Below are positions 1-6,936 of a stretch of 10,435 nucleotides of DNA, one piece after another. Both the position numbers and the translations under genes were made by a program. The notes beneath the pieces were generated by a model. The model was not told the DNA's origin, made no database searches, and saw only the letters and a program-made list of their open reading frames with translations. The stretch comes from Mariprofundus sp. Its GTDB lineage: Bacteria; Pseudomonadota; Zetaproteobacteria; Mariprofundales; Mariprofundaceae. The DNA lies in assembly GCA_021772845.1 (NCBI GenBank), contig JAJFLF010000255.1:1-10435 (forward strand), in the 5' to 3' direction. Position 1 is the stretch's first letter. The number at the start of each line of letters is the position of its first letter.

Positions 1-647
1 CTACGGTGCAGAACTGGTATCCCGGTGATGAAAACGGTGTCGGCGGCATCTATAACTTCGTTACCAAACGTGCCGACTGCCGTGGTCAGCGTTCAAAGGT
101 TTCATGGACACAGGTAGAAACAGGCAGTGCGATCACCTGGAAATATCCAAGCTGTGTCTTGCGCGGTGATGACTCGGTTGGTGAGTTTTATTCTGTTGCG
201 CTGACCAAGATGCGTCAGGAAGCCGATACAGGCACCAAAATGATTCACATCGGCAAAAACACCAGGAGTACGATCGTTTCCAAGGGTATTGCCGCAGGTC
301 ACGGTCAGCAGGCTTATCGTGGCCTGGTACGTATTGGTAAAAATGCTGATGGGGCGCGCAATTTCACCCAGTGTGATTCGTTACTCATTGGCGATACGTG
401 CGGTGCTCACACATTCCCCTATGTGGAAGTGAAAAACCCGACAGCCACCATGGAACACGAAGCCACCACCTCAAAAATTGGTGAAGACCAACTGTTTTAC
501 TGTCGCCAACGCGGCATTTCAGAAGAAGATGCGGTCAACATGATCGTTAACGGATTCTGCAAAGATGTATTCAATGAACTACCGATGGAGTTTGCTGTTG
601 AAGCAAACCGACTTATGGAAGTCAGCCTCGAAGGCGCAGTGGGATAA
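1..647 (+). CDS. sufB: SufB, Fe-S cluster assembly scaffold (3' part of gene)
   Basis: This is the C-terminal portion, about 215 residues, of SufB, the scaffold subunit of the cytosolic SufBCD complex on which Fe-S clusters are built. The gene enters from the left edge with its first complete codon at position 3; the 5' part, more than half of a protein of about 480 residues, lies outside. Seen directly are NWYPGDENGVGGIYNFVTKR at the left end, GDTCGAHTFPYVEVKN, HEATTSKIGEDQLFYCRQRG and VNGFCKDVFNELPMEFAVEA near the end, all hallmarks of SufB. The Cys of GDTCGAH (codon 399-401) corresponds to E. coli SufB Cys405, implicated in cluster assembly at the SufB-SufD interface. It is followed closely by sufC, so it heads the visible part of the suf operon. 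Any regulator (SufR or an IscR-like protein) would be upstream, out of view. Confidence 0.97.
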   Translation, partial: TVQNWYPGDENGVGGIYNFVTKRADCRGQRSKVSWTQVETGSAITWKYPSCVLRGDDSVGEFYSVALTKMRQEADTGTKMIHIGKNTRSTIVSKGIAAGHGQQAYRGLVRIGKNADGARNFTQCDSLLIGDTCGAHTFPYVEVKNPTATMEHEATTSKIGEDQLFYCRQRGISEEDAVNMIVNGFCKDVFNELPMEFAVEANRLMEVSLEGAVG

Positions 648-657
648 AGGAATGACA

Positions 658-1425
658 ATGATCAAGATAGAAAACTTACACGCCTCAGTAGACGGCAAAA
701 AAATCCTTAAAGGCATCAATCTCGAGATTGGCGCCGGCGAAATACATGCCATCATGGGCCCCAATGGTTCGGGTAAATCCACCCTCTCCAACATCATTGC
801 TGGCCGTGACGGATATGAAGTGACTGCCGGTTCGATCACCTATAAAGGCAAAGACCTGCTGGATATGGAGCCTGAAGAGCGCGCCTGGGAAGGTGTATTC
901 TTAGCCTTTCAATATCCGGTAGAGATTCCTGGTGTAAACAACACCTATATGCTCAAAGCCGGTGTGAACGCCAAGCGCAAACATCAAGGCGAGCAGGAGC
1001 TCGATGCAATTGATTTCATGCAGCTGGTCAAAGCGAAAGCCAAGCTGGTAGAGCTTGATCAGTCATTTCTTTCACGTGGTGTGAATGAAGGTTTTTCCGG
1101 TGGTGAAAAGAAACGTAACGAAATTTTCCAGATGGCTGTGTTAGAACCATCTTTAGCGCTGCTCGATGAGACCGATTCCGGCCTCGATATTGATGCGCTG
1201 CGCATCGTTGCCAATGGTGTGAATCATCTGCGCCGTGAAGATCGTTCCATTATCATGGTCACCCATTACCAGCGTCTGCTTGATTACATTGAACCGGATT
1301 TCGTACACGTACTGGCCGATGGTCAGATTCTTAAGTCTGGTGATAAGAGCTTGGCGCTGGAACTGGAATCTCGCGGTTATGACTGGGTAAAAGAGGAAGA
1401 AGCTGATCGGATAAAAGCCGCATGA
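658..1425 (+). CDS. sufC: SufC, ATPase of the SufBCD complex
   Basis: This is the ABC-type ATPase that powers Fe-S cluster assembly on SufB-SufD; it is soluble and not a transporter. The 255 residues match the usual SufC length of about 250. Visible motifs are Walker A GPNGSGKST (residues 34-42), a Q-loop region AFQYPVEIPG, the SufC-type signature SGGEKKRNE and Walker B with D-loop LALLDETDSGLD, then the switch His in VTHYQRLL. I chose the ATG at 658 because AAAGG at 646-650 sits 7 nt upstream, whereas the in-frame ATG at 652 is too close to it. A longer open frame reaching back to 565 overlaps sufB and is not supported. The gene starts 10 nt after the sufB stop, and its own stop overlaps the sufD start in an ATGA. 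Confidence 0.97.
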   Translation: MIKIENLHASVDGKKILKGINLEIGAGEIHAIMGPNGSGKSTLSNIIAGRDGYEVTAGSITYKGKDLLDMEPEERAWEGVFLAFQYPVEIPGVNNTYMLKAGVNAKRKHQGEQELDAIDFMQLVKAKAKLVELDQSFLSRGVNEGFSGGEKKRNEIFQMAVLEPSLALLDETDSGLDIDALRIVANGVNHLRREDRSIIMVTHYQRLLDYIEPDFVHVLADGQILKSGDKSLALELESRGYDWVKEEEADRIKAA

Positions 1426-2720
1426 GTGTTTTAACCCCTGATCACAAGATGAAGCTGCCCGGCGGGCCCGCTCTGCAAACCCTGCGTCAACAGGCTGCCG
1501 GTGCTTATGCCCGCACCGGCCTGCCAGGCAAGCGTGATGAAGATTGGAAATATACCGACATTTCACGTATGACTGCTGCCTTGGGTGAATCATGGTGGCT
1601 TACATCTGAGACGAGCACTGCAACAGATACCAACAACCTTGCCACGATTGATGCTGTCGATGGTTATAAAATGATATTTATGGATGGTCGTTTCGAAGCC
1701 CAGCAATCCAACCTGCCAAGCGGCGTTCAACTTTTGCCGCTGTCTGAACTATTGGCCAAGGATGACAGTAAGTCGGCTCACTGCCTGTTCAAGCTGGATG
1801 AATCAGCCCCCCTATTTAATGGTCTGCTGGCAGCCAACAGCGCTTTAGCTACTGATGGCCTGTGCGCTTGTATTGGTGACGGCGTTCAACTGGATAAACC
1901 GCTCTACGTTGTACATGTCGGCAATAACACGGCGCACACACTCAATGGTCTGATGTTAGGCAAGGGTGCGAAAGCCACCCTAATTGAACATTTCATTGGC
2001 ACAGATTCAGACACGGCTGCTTTAAGCAACATCGCCACCTATCTGCGTCTGGCTGAAAATTCAGCATTAACACATTACCGCCTGCAGCTGGAAAGTGACA
2101 AACAGTTCCATATCGGCCGTGTTGAGGTCAAACAGGCACGCGATAGTCGTTACACCCTGCATGCTGTTGAACTCGGCAGCGCTCTGTCGCGCGCTGATAT
2201 TGTCGTCGATCTGGCTGAAACAGGTGCATCGTGTGCGCTCAATGGCCTATTTGTAGCATCCGGTCGTCAGCATATCGATCATCACACCCGCATTGATCAC
2301 AACGCGCCACATTGTCGTAGTCGTGAGAACTATCGCACCGTACTTGATGGCCGTTCACATGCTGTATTCAATGGTAAGATTGTGGTGGCTGAAGGCGCCA
2401 TCAAAACAGATTCCGCTCAATCCAATGGCAATCTGCTCTTATCAAAGAATGCAGAAATCGATACCAAACCAGAGTTAGAAATCTACAACGACGATGTAAA
2501 ATGTGCGCATGGTGTCACGGTTGGACAGCTCGATAAAAATCAGCTGTTTTACTTGAAATCACGCGGCCTCTCTGAAGAGGAAGCACGCCAGTTGCTTACC
2601 TTCGCATTTGCCGATGAGATTTTAGTCGCTATGGATATCAAAGCAGTACGCAGCTTTATTGAAAAAGAAGCCTTTGCCAAACTACCCAACATGTCCGATC
2701 TCGAAGGTATGCTGACATGA
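1422..2720 (+). CDS. sufD: SufD, Fe-S cluster assembly subunit
   Basis: SufD is a paralogue of SufB and its partner in the SufBC2D complex, needed for iron entry and cluster formation. It has 432 residues, normal for the family. The N-terminal part carries the SufD-like GKRDEDWKYTDISRM, the middle is the beta-helix region, and the C-terminal part contains CAHGVTVGQLDKNQLFYLKS and SRGLSEEEARQLLTFAFADE, parallel to the equivalent SufB segment. His363 in CAHGVT aligns with the E. coli SufD His360 implicated in cluster assembly. The start overlaps the sufC stop (ATGA, 1422-1425) and the stop overlaps the sufS start (ATGA, 2717-2720), so translation is probably coupled across sufC-sufD-sufS. Confidence 0.96.
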   Translation: MSVLTPDHKMKLPGGPALQTLRQQAAGAYARTGLPGKRDEDWKYTDISRMTAALGESWWLTSETSTATDTNNLATIDAVDGYKMIFMDGRFEAQQSNLPSGVQLLPLSELLAKDDSKSAHCLFKLDESAPLFNGLLAANSALATDGLCACIGDGVQLDKPLYVVHVGNNTAHTLNGLMLGKGAKATLIEHFIGTDSDTAALSNIATYLRLAENSALTHYRLQLESDKQFHIGRVEVKQARDSRYTLHAVELGSALSRADIVVDLAETGASCALNGLFVASGRQHIDHHTRIDHNAPHCRSRENYRTVLDGRSHAVFNGKIVVAEGAIKTDSAQSNGNLLLSKNAEIDTKPELEIYNDDVKCAHGVTVGQLDKNQLFYLKSRGLSEEEARQLLTFAFADEILVAMDIKAVRSFIEKEAFAKLPNMSDLEGMLT

Positions 2721-3934
2721 TGGATATCGCCAAAATCCGTGCTGACTTCCCTATATTAAGTCAGCAGATCTACGGTAAAGAGCTGGCCTATCTGGATAAC
2801 GCCGCCACCACCCAGAAACCCCAGTGTGTGATTGATGCCATCTCCCACTATTACGCGTTTGATAATGCCAACGTGCATCGTGGTGTGCATGCGCTCTCCG
2901 AGCGTGCAACGGCTGAATATGAAGGCGCACGCAAGATCATTGCAGGCTTTTTCAATGCCAGAAGCGAACGCGAAGTCATCTTCACGCGCGGCACCACCGA
3001 AGCGATTAACCTGATCGCGTCATCATGGGGTGGTGCTAATATCCGCTCCGGTGATGAAGTACTCATCACGCATATGGAACATCACTCCAATATCGTACCG
3101 TGGCAGATGCTCTGCGAACATGTCGGCGCAACACTGAAAGTTGCCCCGATCAATGATGCGGGCGAGCTAATCATGCATGAGTTCGAAGCACTGCTGAGTG
3201 AACGCACCAAGCTTGTTGGTGTAGTGCACATGTCCAATGCACTCGGCACCATTAATCCGATTGAGGCTATCATAGAAAAATCCCACGCCGTTGGTGCAAA
3301 AGTACTCATTGATGGCGCGCAGGCTGCGGCTCATCTGGCAGTAGATGTGCAAGCGCTTGATTGTGATTTTTATGTCACCAGTGCCCATAAAATGTATGGC
3401 CCGACCGGTATCGGTGTGTTGATCGGCAAAGAAGATATTCTTGAATCTATGCCTCCCTATCAGGGTGGTGGTGACATGATTCGCATGGTCACCTTTGAAA
3501 AAACCGAATACAACGATCTGCCTTATAAATTTGAAGCGGGCACACCGCATATTTCCGGTGCTAACGGTTTTGGCAAAGCCATTGAATATATCCAGAACAT
3601 CGGTTTTGAGGCGATCAGCACGCGTGAAAAAGAGTTGTTGGCTTATGCCACATCCAAAGCAGAAGCCTTTGATGGCCTGCGTCAGATTGGTACGGCGCGT
3701 GAGAAAGCCTGCGTACTCTCTTTTGTACTCGATAGTGTGCATCCGCATGATCTGGGCACCATTGTTGATCGTGATGGTATTGCGATTCGTGCCGGTCACC
3801 ACTGCGCAATGCCGGTAATGCAGTTCTTTAAGGTGCCTGCTACCGCACGTGCTTCTTTCTCGATCTACAATACCGAGGCAGAAGTGGATGCACTGTTTGT
3901 CGCACTGAAAAAGGCTCAGGATATTTTCGCATGA
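2717..3934 (+). CDS. sufS: SufS, group II cysteine desulfurase
   Basis: A PLP-dependent desulfurase that turns L-cysteine into alanine and leaves a persulfide on an active-site Cys, supplying sulfur to Fe-S assembly. At 405 residues the length is typical. Visible features are YLDNAATTQKP (27-34), the PLP-stacking His region THMEHHSNIVPW (118-129), the PLP-binding Asp in LIDGAQAAAH (Asp199), the Schiff-base lysine in TSAHKMYGPTG (Lys225) and the catalytic cysteine in RAGHHCAMPVMQ (Cys363). The short RAGHHC loop and the SufS-type N-terminus place it in group II, not with IscS. The start overlaps the sufD stop, with GAAGG at 2703-2707 as ribosome site; a second Met codon at 2720 is possible. No sufE follows, and the partner is probably the SufU encoded next. 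Confidence 0.97.
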   Translation: MMDIAKIRADFPILSQQIYGKELAYLDNAATTQKPQCVIDAISHYYAFDNANVHRGVHALSERATAEYEGARKIIAGFFNARSEREVIFTRGTTEAINLIASSWGGANIRSGDEVLITHMEHHSNIVPWQMLCEHVGATLKVAPINDAGELIMHEFEALLSERTKLVGVVHMSNALGTINPIEAIIEKSHAVGAKVLIDGAQAAAHLAVDVQALDCDFYVTSAHKMYGPTGIGVLIGKEDILESMPPYQGGGDMIRMVTFEKTEYNDLPYKFEAGTPHISGANGFGKAIEYIQNIGFEAISTREKELLAYATSKAEAFDGLRQIGTAREKACVLSFVLDSVHPHDLGTIVDRDGIAIRAGHHCAMPVMQFFKVPATARASFSIYNTEAEVDALFVALKKAQDIFA

Positions 3935-3950
3935 ACGATTTGATTCACCA

Positions 3951-3955
3951 AGAGG
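3951..3955 (+). promoter_or_regulatory. Ribosome binding site that supports the sufU GTG start
   Basis: AGAGG lies 6 nt before the GTG at 3962. No ATG is available in the same frame near the conserved SufU N-terminus (FDLRDLY), so this site supports GTG initiation. Confidence 0.6.
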
Positions 3956-3961
3956 TTATCT

Positions 3962-4417
3962 GTGTTTGATTTAAGAGATTTGTATATGCAGGTGATCGTT
4001 GATCACAACAAAGCACCACGCAATTTCGGTGTACTGAAAGAGTATAATCACGATGCAGATGGTTATAACCCTCTATGCGGCGATAAACTGCATGTCTATG
4101 TGCATGTGAATGACGATGAGATCATCGAAGACATCTCCTTTGAAGGTGAAGGCTGTGCGATCTCTGTCGCTTCAGCTTCATTGATGACAGAGACATTGAA
4201 AGGCAAACCGATCGCTGATTTCCCTGACAGTTTTGAACGTTTTCAGCATATGGTCACGTCAGACATCAATGAAGAGCCTGATGAAGAGAAGCTGGGCAAA
4301 TTGGCGGTACTGGCAGGCGTGCGTGAGTTCCCCAGCCGTATCAAATGTGCAGTCTTATGCTGGCACACCCTGAAATCAGCCGTGGAAGATTCCCACGAGA
4401 TTGCGAAAACAGAATAA
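3962..4417 (+). CDS. sufU: SufU-type sulfur acceptor / Fe-S assembly protein
   Basis: An IscU-fold protein of 151 residues. In Bacillus, SufU is a zinc-bound sulfur acceptor for SufS that does the job of SufE; the same role is inferred here because no sufE is seen. The family ligands are visible: Cys39 and Asp41 in NPLCGD, Cys65 in FEGEGCAIS, and Cys129 in RIKCAVLCW. About 20 extra residues between the second and third cysteine regions (residues 83-104) are the SufU-type insertion that separates it from IscU. An additional Cys133 stands where many homologues have Pro or Ser (CATLPW or CATLSW). Translation begins at GTG. The 27-nt gap after sufS contains a 12-residue mini-ORF (3931-3969) whose stop overlaps this start by 8 nt. 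Confidence 0.93.
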   Translation: MFDLRDLYMQVIVDHNKAPRNFGVLKEYNHDADGYNPLCGDKLHVYVHVNDDEIIEDISFEGEGCAISVASASLMTETLKGKPIADFPDSFERFQHMVTSDINEEPDEEKLGKLAVLAGVREFPSRIKCAVLCWHTLKSAVEDSHEIAKTE

Positions 4418-4429
4418 GCGGACTATATA

Positions 4430-4996
4430 ATGACTACTTCTAACAAAATGATCACCACCACACGCGACATTGATGCCGTTCTGATCCCATTGGGAACACC
4501 GGTCATTATTCCTGTCGGTGCAGCAGTTATGATTACCCAGCAACTCGGCGGCAGCTACACTGTCAGTGTGAATGGCAACCTGGCTCGCATCGAAGGCAAA
4601 GATGGCGATGCCCTGGGTTTTATTCAAGAAGGTGATGCTACTGAAAAACCATCCGAAGAAGAGAAAACGCCCTCACAAGGTACGGTCGATGATGAAGCCT
4701 TACAGGCTGCATTGAAAACCTGTTTTGACCCTGAGATTCCAGTCAATATTGTTGATCTTGGCCTGATTTATGATTGCCATGTGGTCGATACCGATGATGG
4801 CAGCAATCTTGTTGAAGTCACCATGACACTGACCGCACCAGGCTGCGGCATGGGCCCCTTTATTGTTGATGATGTACGTGCCAAAGTGCTGGATGTAGAG
4901 CATGTTGATGATGTGCATGTCGAATTGGTATTTGATCCGGCCTGGGATCGCGCCATGATGTCTGACGAAGCACGATTACAACTGGGAATGTTTTAA
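4430..4996 (+). CDS. sufT: SufT, MIP18/DUF59 Fe-S maturation factor
   Basis: A protein of 188 residues in two parts: an N-terminal domain (about 1-70) seen in proteins annotated SufT, a charged linker (about 70-85), and a C-terminal DUF59/MIP18 domain (about 86-188) related to the eukaryotic CIA factor and to PaaD. The domain shows DPEIPVNIVDLGLIYD (100-115) and TAPGCGMG with the family's conserved cysteine (Cys139). SufT proteins help Fe-S protein maturation, mainly under high cluster demand; the exact step is unsettled. The gene begins 12 nt after the sufU stop with only a weak ribosome site (AAGCGG), so coupling to sufU is likely. An in-frame Met codon at 4448 is a less likely start. Its place inside the suf operon supports the call. 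Confidence 0.92.
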   Translation: MTTSNKMITTTRDIDAVLIPLGTPVIIPVGAAVMITQQLGGSYTVSVNGNLARIEGKDGDALGFIQEGDATEKPSEEEKTPSQGTVDDEALQAALKTCFDPEIPVNIVDLGLIYDCHVVDTDDGSNLVEVTMTLTAPGCGMGPFIVDDVRAKVLDVEHVDDVHVELVFDPAWDRAMMSDEARLQLGMF

Positions 4997-5011
4997 GCGA
5001 GGTTTTCTGGA

Positions 5012-5326
5012 ATGGCCGACTGGATTGATGTAGCCCCACAAAGCGAATTGCCAAGCGGTAGTCGCAAAATCGTTAACACACCCTATGCTGAAATAGCCGT
5101 GTTTAATCTTGATGGCCAATATTTCGCCATTGAAGATGTATGCAGCCATGATGGTGGTGAACTGGCCAGCGGAAAATGCGAAGGTGATCAAATCATCTGC
5201 CCACGTCATGGTGCTCGTTTCTGCATTCGTGATGGCCGCTCTTTAACACCTCCTGCTTATGAAGATATCGACACATTCCCTGTGCGCATAGAAAACAACA
5301 TGGTACAAATCGATATCGATGGATAA
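5012..5326 (+). CDS. Rieske [2Fe-2S] ferredoxin-like protein
   Basis: A 104-residue protein that is almost entirely one Rieske domain. The cluster ligands are visible as CSHDGGELASG (Cys44, His46) and CPRHGARF (Cys63, His66), spaced as in bacterial Rieske ferredoxins such as the ferredoxin subunits of aromatic ring dioxygenases and NirD. There is no signal peptide or membrane anchor, so it should be a soluble electron carrier. No oxygenase gene is nearby. The position 15 nt after sufT suggests an electron-transfer role linked to Fe-S assembly, or simply a client protein, but that is inference. AGCGAGG at 4996-5002 is a plausible ribosome site. The 3' end overlaps the next gene by 8 nt. Confidence 0.92.
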   Translation: MADWIDVAPQSELPSGSRKIVNTPYAEIAVFNLDGQYFAIEDVCSHDGGELASGKCEGDQIICPRHGARFCIRDGRSLTPPAYEDIDTFPVRIENNMVQIDIDG

Positions 5327-5522
5327 AGACTCTCTACCGGCAGAAGCACCTCCTTGTCGGCACTGCCGCCACTATTTCATCACCTGGGATAAACATAAAC
5401 CGTATGGCTGCAGAGCCTTCGGATTCAAATCAAAAATGATTCCCTGTAGAAGTGTGAAATCAGCATCCAACCTGCAGTGCCTGCAATTTCAACCCAAAGA
5501 AAAAAAAGAACCTCCCAAGTAG
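5319..5522 (+). CDS. Small Cys-rich protein at the end of the suf operon
   Basis: A basic protein of 67 residues with five cysteines at 13, 16, 31, 43 and 54. The pattern CRHCRHYFITWD, PYGCRAFGFKS and NLQCLQF matches a small conserved family that I recall is often auto-named uracil-DNA glycosylase because the same segment also occurs fused to such enzymes; it is not itself a glycosylase domain. The C-x2-C plus later cysteines suggest a zinc or metal site. The ATG lies inside the last codons of the Rieske gene (ATGGATAA, 8-nt overlap) and has no separate ribosome site, so translation is probably coupled and the protein belongs to the operon. Function is unknown. The C-terminus is Lys/Glu/Pro-rich. 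Confidence 0.82.
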   Translation: MDKDSLPAEAPPCRHCRHYFITWDKHKPYGCRAFGFKSKMIPCRSVKSASNLQCLQFQPKEKKEPPK

Positions 5523-5570
5523 ACTATCTACTAAGCTGTGCTTCATGGCGTTTGTTTGTAAGATACGCCT

Positions 5571-5822
5571 ATGTCTGACTCTTCACACACTCCTAAAACT
5601 CCATACAGCAATGCTGATGACTGGCGCAATGATGCCATGGGCCGTCCATCACAATGTGATGCCGACGAATCCAAACGGCGCAAAGCATTGGCTGACGCCC
5701 ACAATCAAAAAGAAGGTATGTGTGATCCGAATGTTTTGGCTGATCAAGAGCTCTATATTCAGGGCAAAATGGATATGGATGAGTACCAAGACTACCTGCT
5801 TTTCAAACACTCCAATCAGTAA
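5571..5822 (+). CDS. Hypothetical 83-residue hydrophilic protein
   Basis: I do not recognise the family. It is a polar protein without signal peptide or membrane segment. The N-terminal half is rich in Ser, Asp and Asn (NADDWRNDAMG), a charged helix-like stretch follows (ESKRRKALADAHNQ), and the C-terminus reads ADQELYIQGKMDMDEYQDYLL (58-78). The last segment loosely resembles small antitoxin-like helices of the VbhA type (x-G-x-[IM]-x-x-x-E-x-x-x-x-[IL]), but no Fic partner is present. The ribosome site is weak. GGCGT (5547-5551) and ACGCC (5565-5569) could form a hairpin just before the ATG. A competing frame (5545-5835) gives an unnatural composition and was rejected. The stop lies 5 nt before the transporter gene, so the two may be co-transcribed. 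Confidence 0.6.
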   Translation: MSDSSHTPKTPYSNADDWRNDAMGRPSQCDADESKRRKALADAHNQKEGMCDPNVLADQELYIQGKMDMDEYQDYLLFKHSNQ

Positions 5823-5827
5823 CAAGC

Positions 5828-6634
5828 ATGCCTGAACTCGATCTATCACTACTCTTATACGGCCTCGCAGTCGGCATGGGGGCAGGGCTACTCGGCGGTT
5901 TAATGGCAGGCTTAGCAGGTGTTGGTGGTGGCCTGGTTTATGTACCTGTCTTCTATGCCCTGATGCCGGGCCATAACGAAACGATGAGCACCTATATCTT
6001 TGCCAGTCTTGTCGCCATCGTGATCACCGGTTTTATTTCATCCCGCTCGCATTGGAAGCTTGGTCATATTGATAGATCTTCGGTGTTGATATTAATACCC
6101 GGTCTCATTATCGGCGCTGGTCTGGGGCTATGGAGCACACTGCATATTCCGGGTTTCTGGATTCTTCTCGCACTATCGATACTCAATGCTTGGGTCGCCT
6201 TTGATTATAGCCGCACATTGGCATCACCATCCAAAGCCACCAACGCACTACCTTTGTTATCCGGTCCTATCGGTTATATCTCCGGCCTGCTCGGCATCGG
6301 TGGTGGAACCATGCTGGTACCGCTCCTACGCCGCTCTCTGATCTTGCGGCAAGCCGTTGGCACATCCGCCATCTGCGGCTTCATCATGGCGCTAGGCGCT
6401 GTATCTGTGAACATGAGCCTTGAAAGCAACTGGTACGATTTGCTCTCCGATCAATGGCCGTTTCTACTCGCAGCCTGGCTGGGTATCGTGATCATCTTAC
6501 CTCACAGTGTCGCCTGGTCTGCCCGCCTGCATGAAACCATCCCCGAACCAACCCTGCGCATCATCCTCAAAACCATGTTCATGATGTTATCCGCAGGCCT
6601 GCTGATCGCGGCCTTATTGTCCGGGTACCAATAA
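5828..6634 (+). CDS. TSUP (TauE/SafE) family membrane transporter
   Basis: A 268-residue inner-membrane protein with about eight hydrophobic segments (roughly 8-26, 30-46, 55-72, 84-103, 107-127, 143-167, 176-198 and 210-228, with a final one near 244-265). The TSUP signature appears twice, in the two half-repeats: GLAGVGGGLVYVP (28-40) and GLLGIGGGTMLVP (153-165). The family exports or imports sulfite, sulfoacetate, thiosulfate-like and other small organosulfur anions. The substrate cannot be read from sequence; closeness to the suf operon is only weak support for sulfur. The start at 5828 gives a normal N-terminus but has no clear ribosome site, fitting coupling to the gene ending 5 nt upstream. 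Confidence 0.9.
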   Translation: MPELDLSLLLYGLAVGMGAGLLGGLMAGLAGVGGGLVYVPVFYALMPGHNETMSTYIFASLVAIVITGFISSRSHWKLGHIDRSSVLILIPGLIIGAGLGLWSTLHIPGFWILLALSILNAWVAFDYSRTLASPSKATNALPLLSGPIGYISGLLGIGGGTMLVPLLRRSLILRQAVGTSAICGFIMALGAVSVNMSLESNWYDLLSDQWPFLLAAWLGIVIILPHSVAWSARLHETIPEPTLRIILKTMFMMLSAGLLIAALLSGYQ

Positions 6635-6882
6635 AGCTATAGCCACACGGTCAAACCAACCCAGTTACAATGGACTGCTTCCGGCCGAGCTCGAACGTTC
6701 GCGATAAGCTAATCAAATATCTATTGAGGTTAACTACATTAATTTCAAATCCACTTTATTATTAAAATGGCCTATCAGATTCACTACAACCCATATTTTC
6801 AAGCTGCAAGTCTTGCGGAAAATGCTCTTTTGGTTCTTAATATCCAAAATTAGCGAAGATCTTTCCGTTAATAGGAGAAATC
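6635..6882. other. Intergenic region with a composition shift
   Basis: No protein or RNA gene is seen. Up to about 6705 the DNA resembles its left neighbours and includes the 10-bp palindrome CGAACGTTCG (6692-6701). From there to the DUF2971 gene it is clearly A+T-rich. TTGCGG (6813-6818) with TAATAT (6838-6843) is a poor -35/-10 candidate, and no better promoter was found. Confidence 0.5.
6873..6878 (+). promoter_or_regulatory. Strong ribosome binding site of the leader ORF
   Basis: AGGAGA ends 4 nt before the ATG at 6883. It is the best Shine-Dalgarno match in this region, and it serves a 17-codon ORF, not the DUF2971 gene directly. The DUF2971 ATG at 6929 has no such site. Confidence 0.6.
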
Positions 6883-6936
6883 ATGTTTGAAAACCACCTC
6901 TCTATACTAAAACTGCACCGCAACGCTTATGGATGA
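6883..6936 (+). CDS. 17-residue leader peptide ORF overlapping the DUF2971 start
   Basis: The ORF reads MFENHLSILKLHRNAYG and stops at TGA 6934-6936. Its last 8 nt (ATGGATGA, 6929-6936) contain the start codon of the DUF2971 gene. Because the only good ribosome site is in front of this ORF, translation of DUF2971 is likely to depend on it by termination-reinitiation. Alternatively it is the original N-terminus separated by a frameshift. The peptide has no run of one amino acid that would indicate an attenuator. Confidence 0.4.
   Translation: MFENHLSILKLHRNAYG

Noticed and set aside
565..657. Extended N-terminus for SufC
   Set aside because: The open frame overlaps the conserved sufB end and the conserved SufC start is at 658 with its own ribosome site.
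3167..3802. Long antisense frame (211 residues) inside sufS
   Set aside because: It lies wholly within a fully conserved sufS on the other strand and shows no recognisable motif; it is a shadow frame.
5518..5532. AGTAGA-CTA-TCTACT hairpin at the end of the Cys-rich gene as suf operon terminator
   Set aside because: The stem is A+T-rich, overlaps the stop codon and is not followed by a T-run.
5545..5835. 96-residue + frame overlapping the 83-residue gene
   Set aside because: Its composition (many Met, Trp, Thr and His in odd runs) is unlike a natural protein, it runs into the transporter start, and the overlapping frame at 5571-5822 reads as a plausible soluble protein.
6692..6701. CGAACGTTCG palindrome as an operator or recombination site
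   Set aside because: It is a single short palindrome with no second copy and no associated integrase; too little to call.
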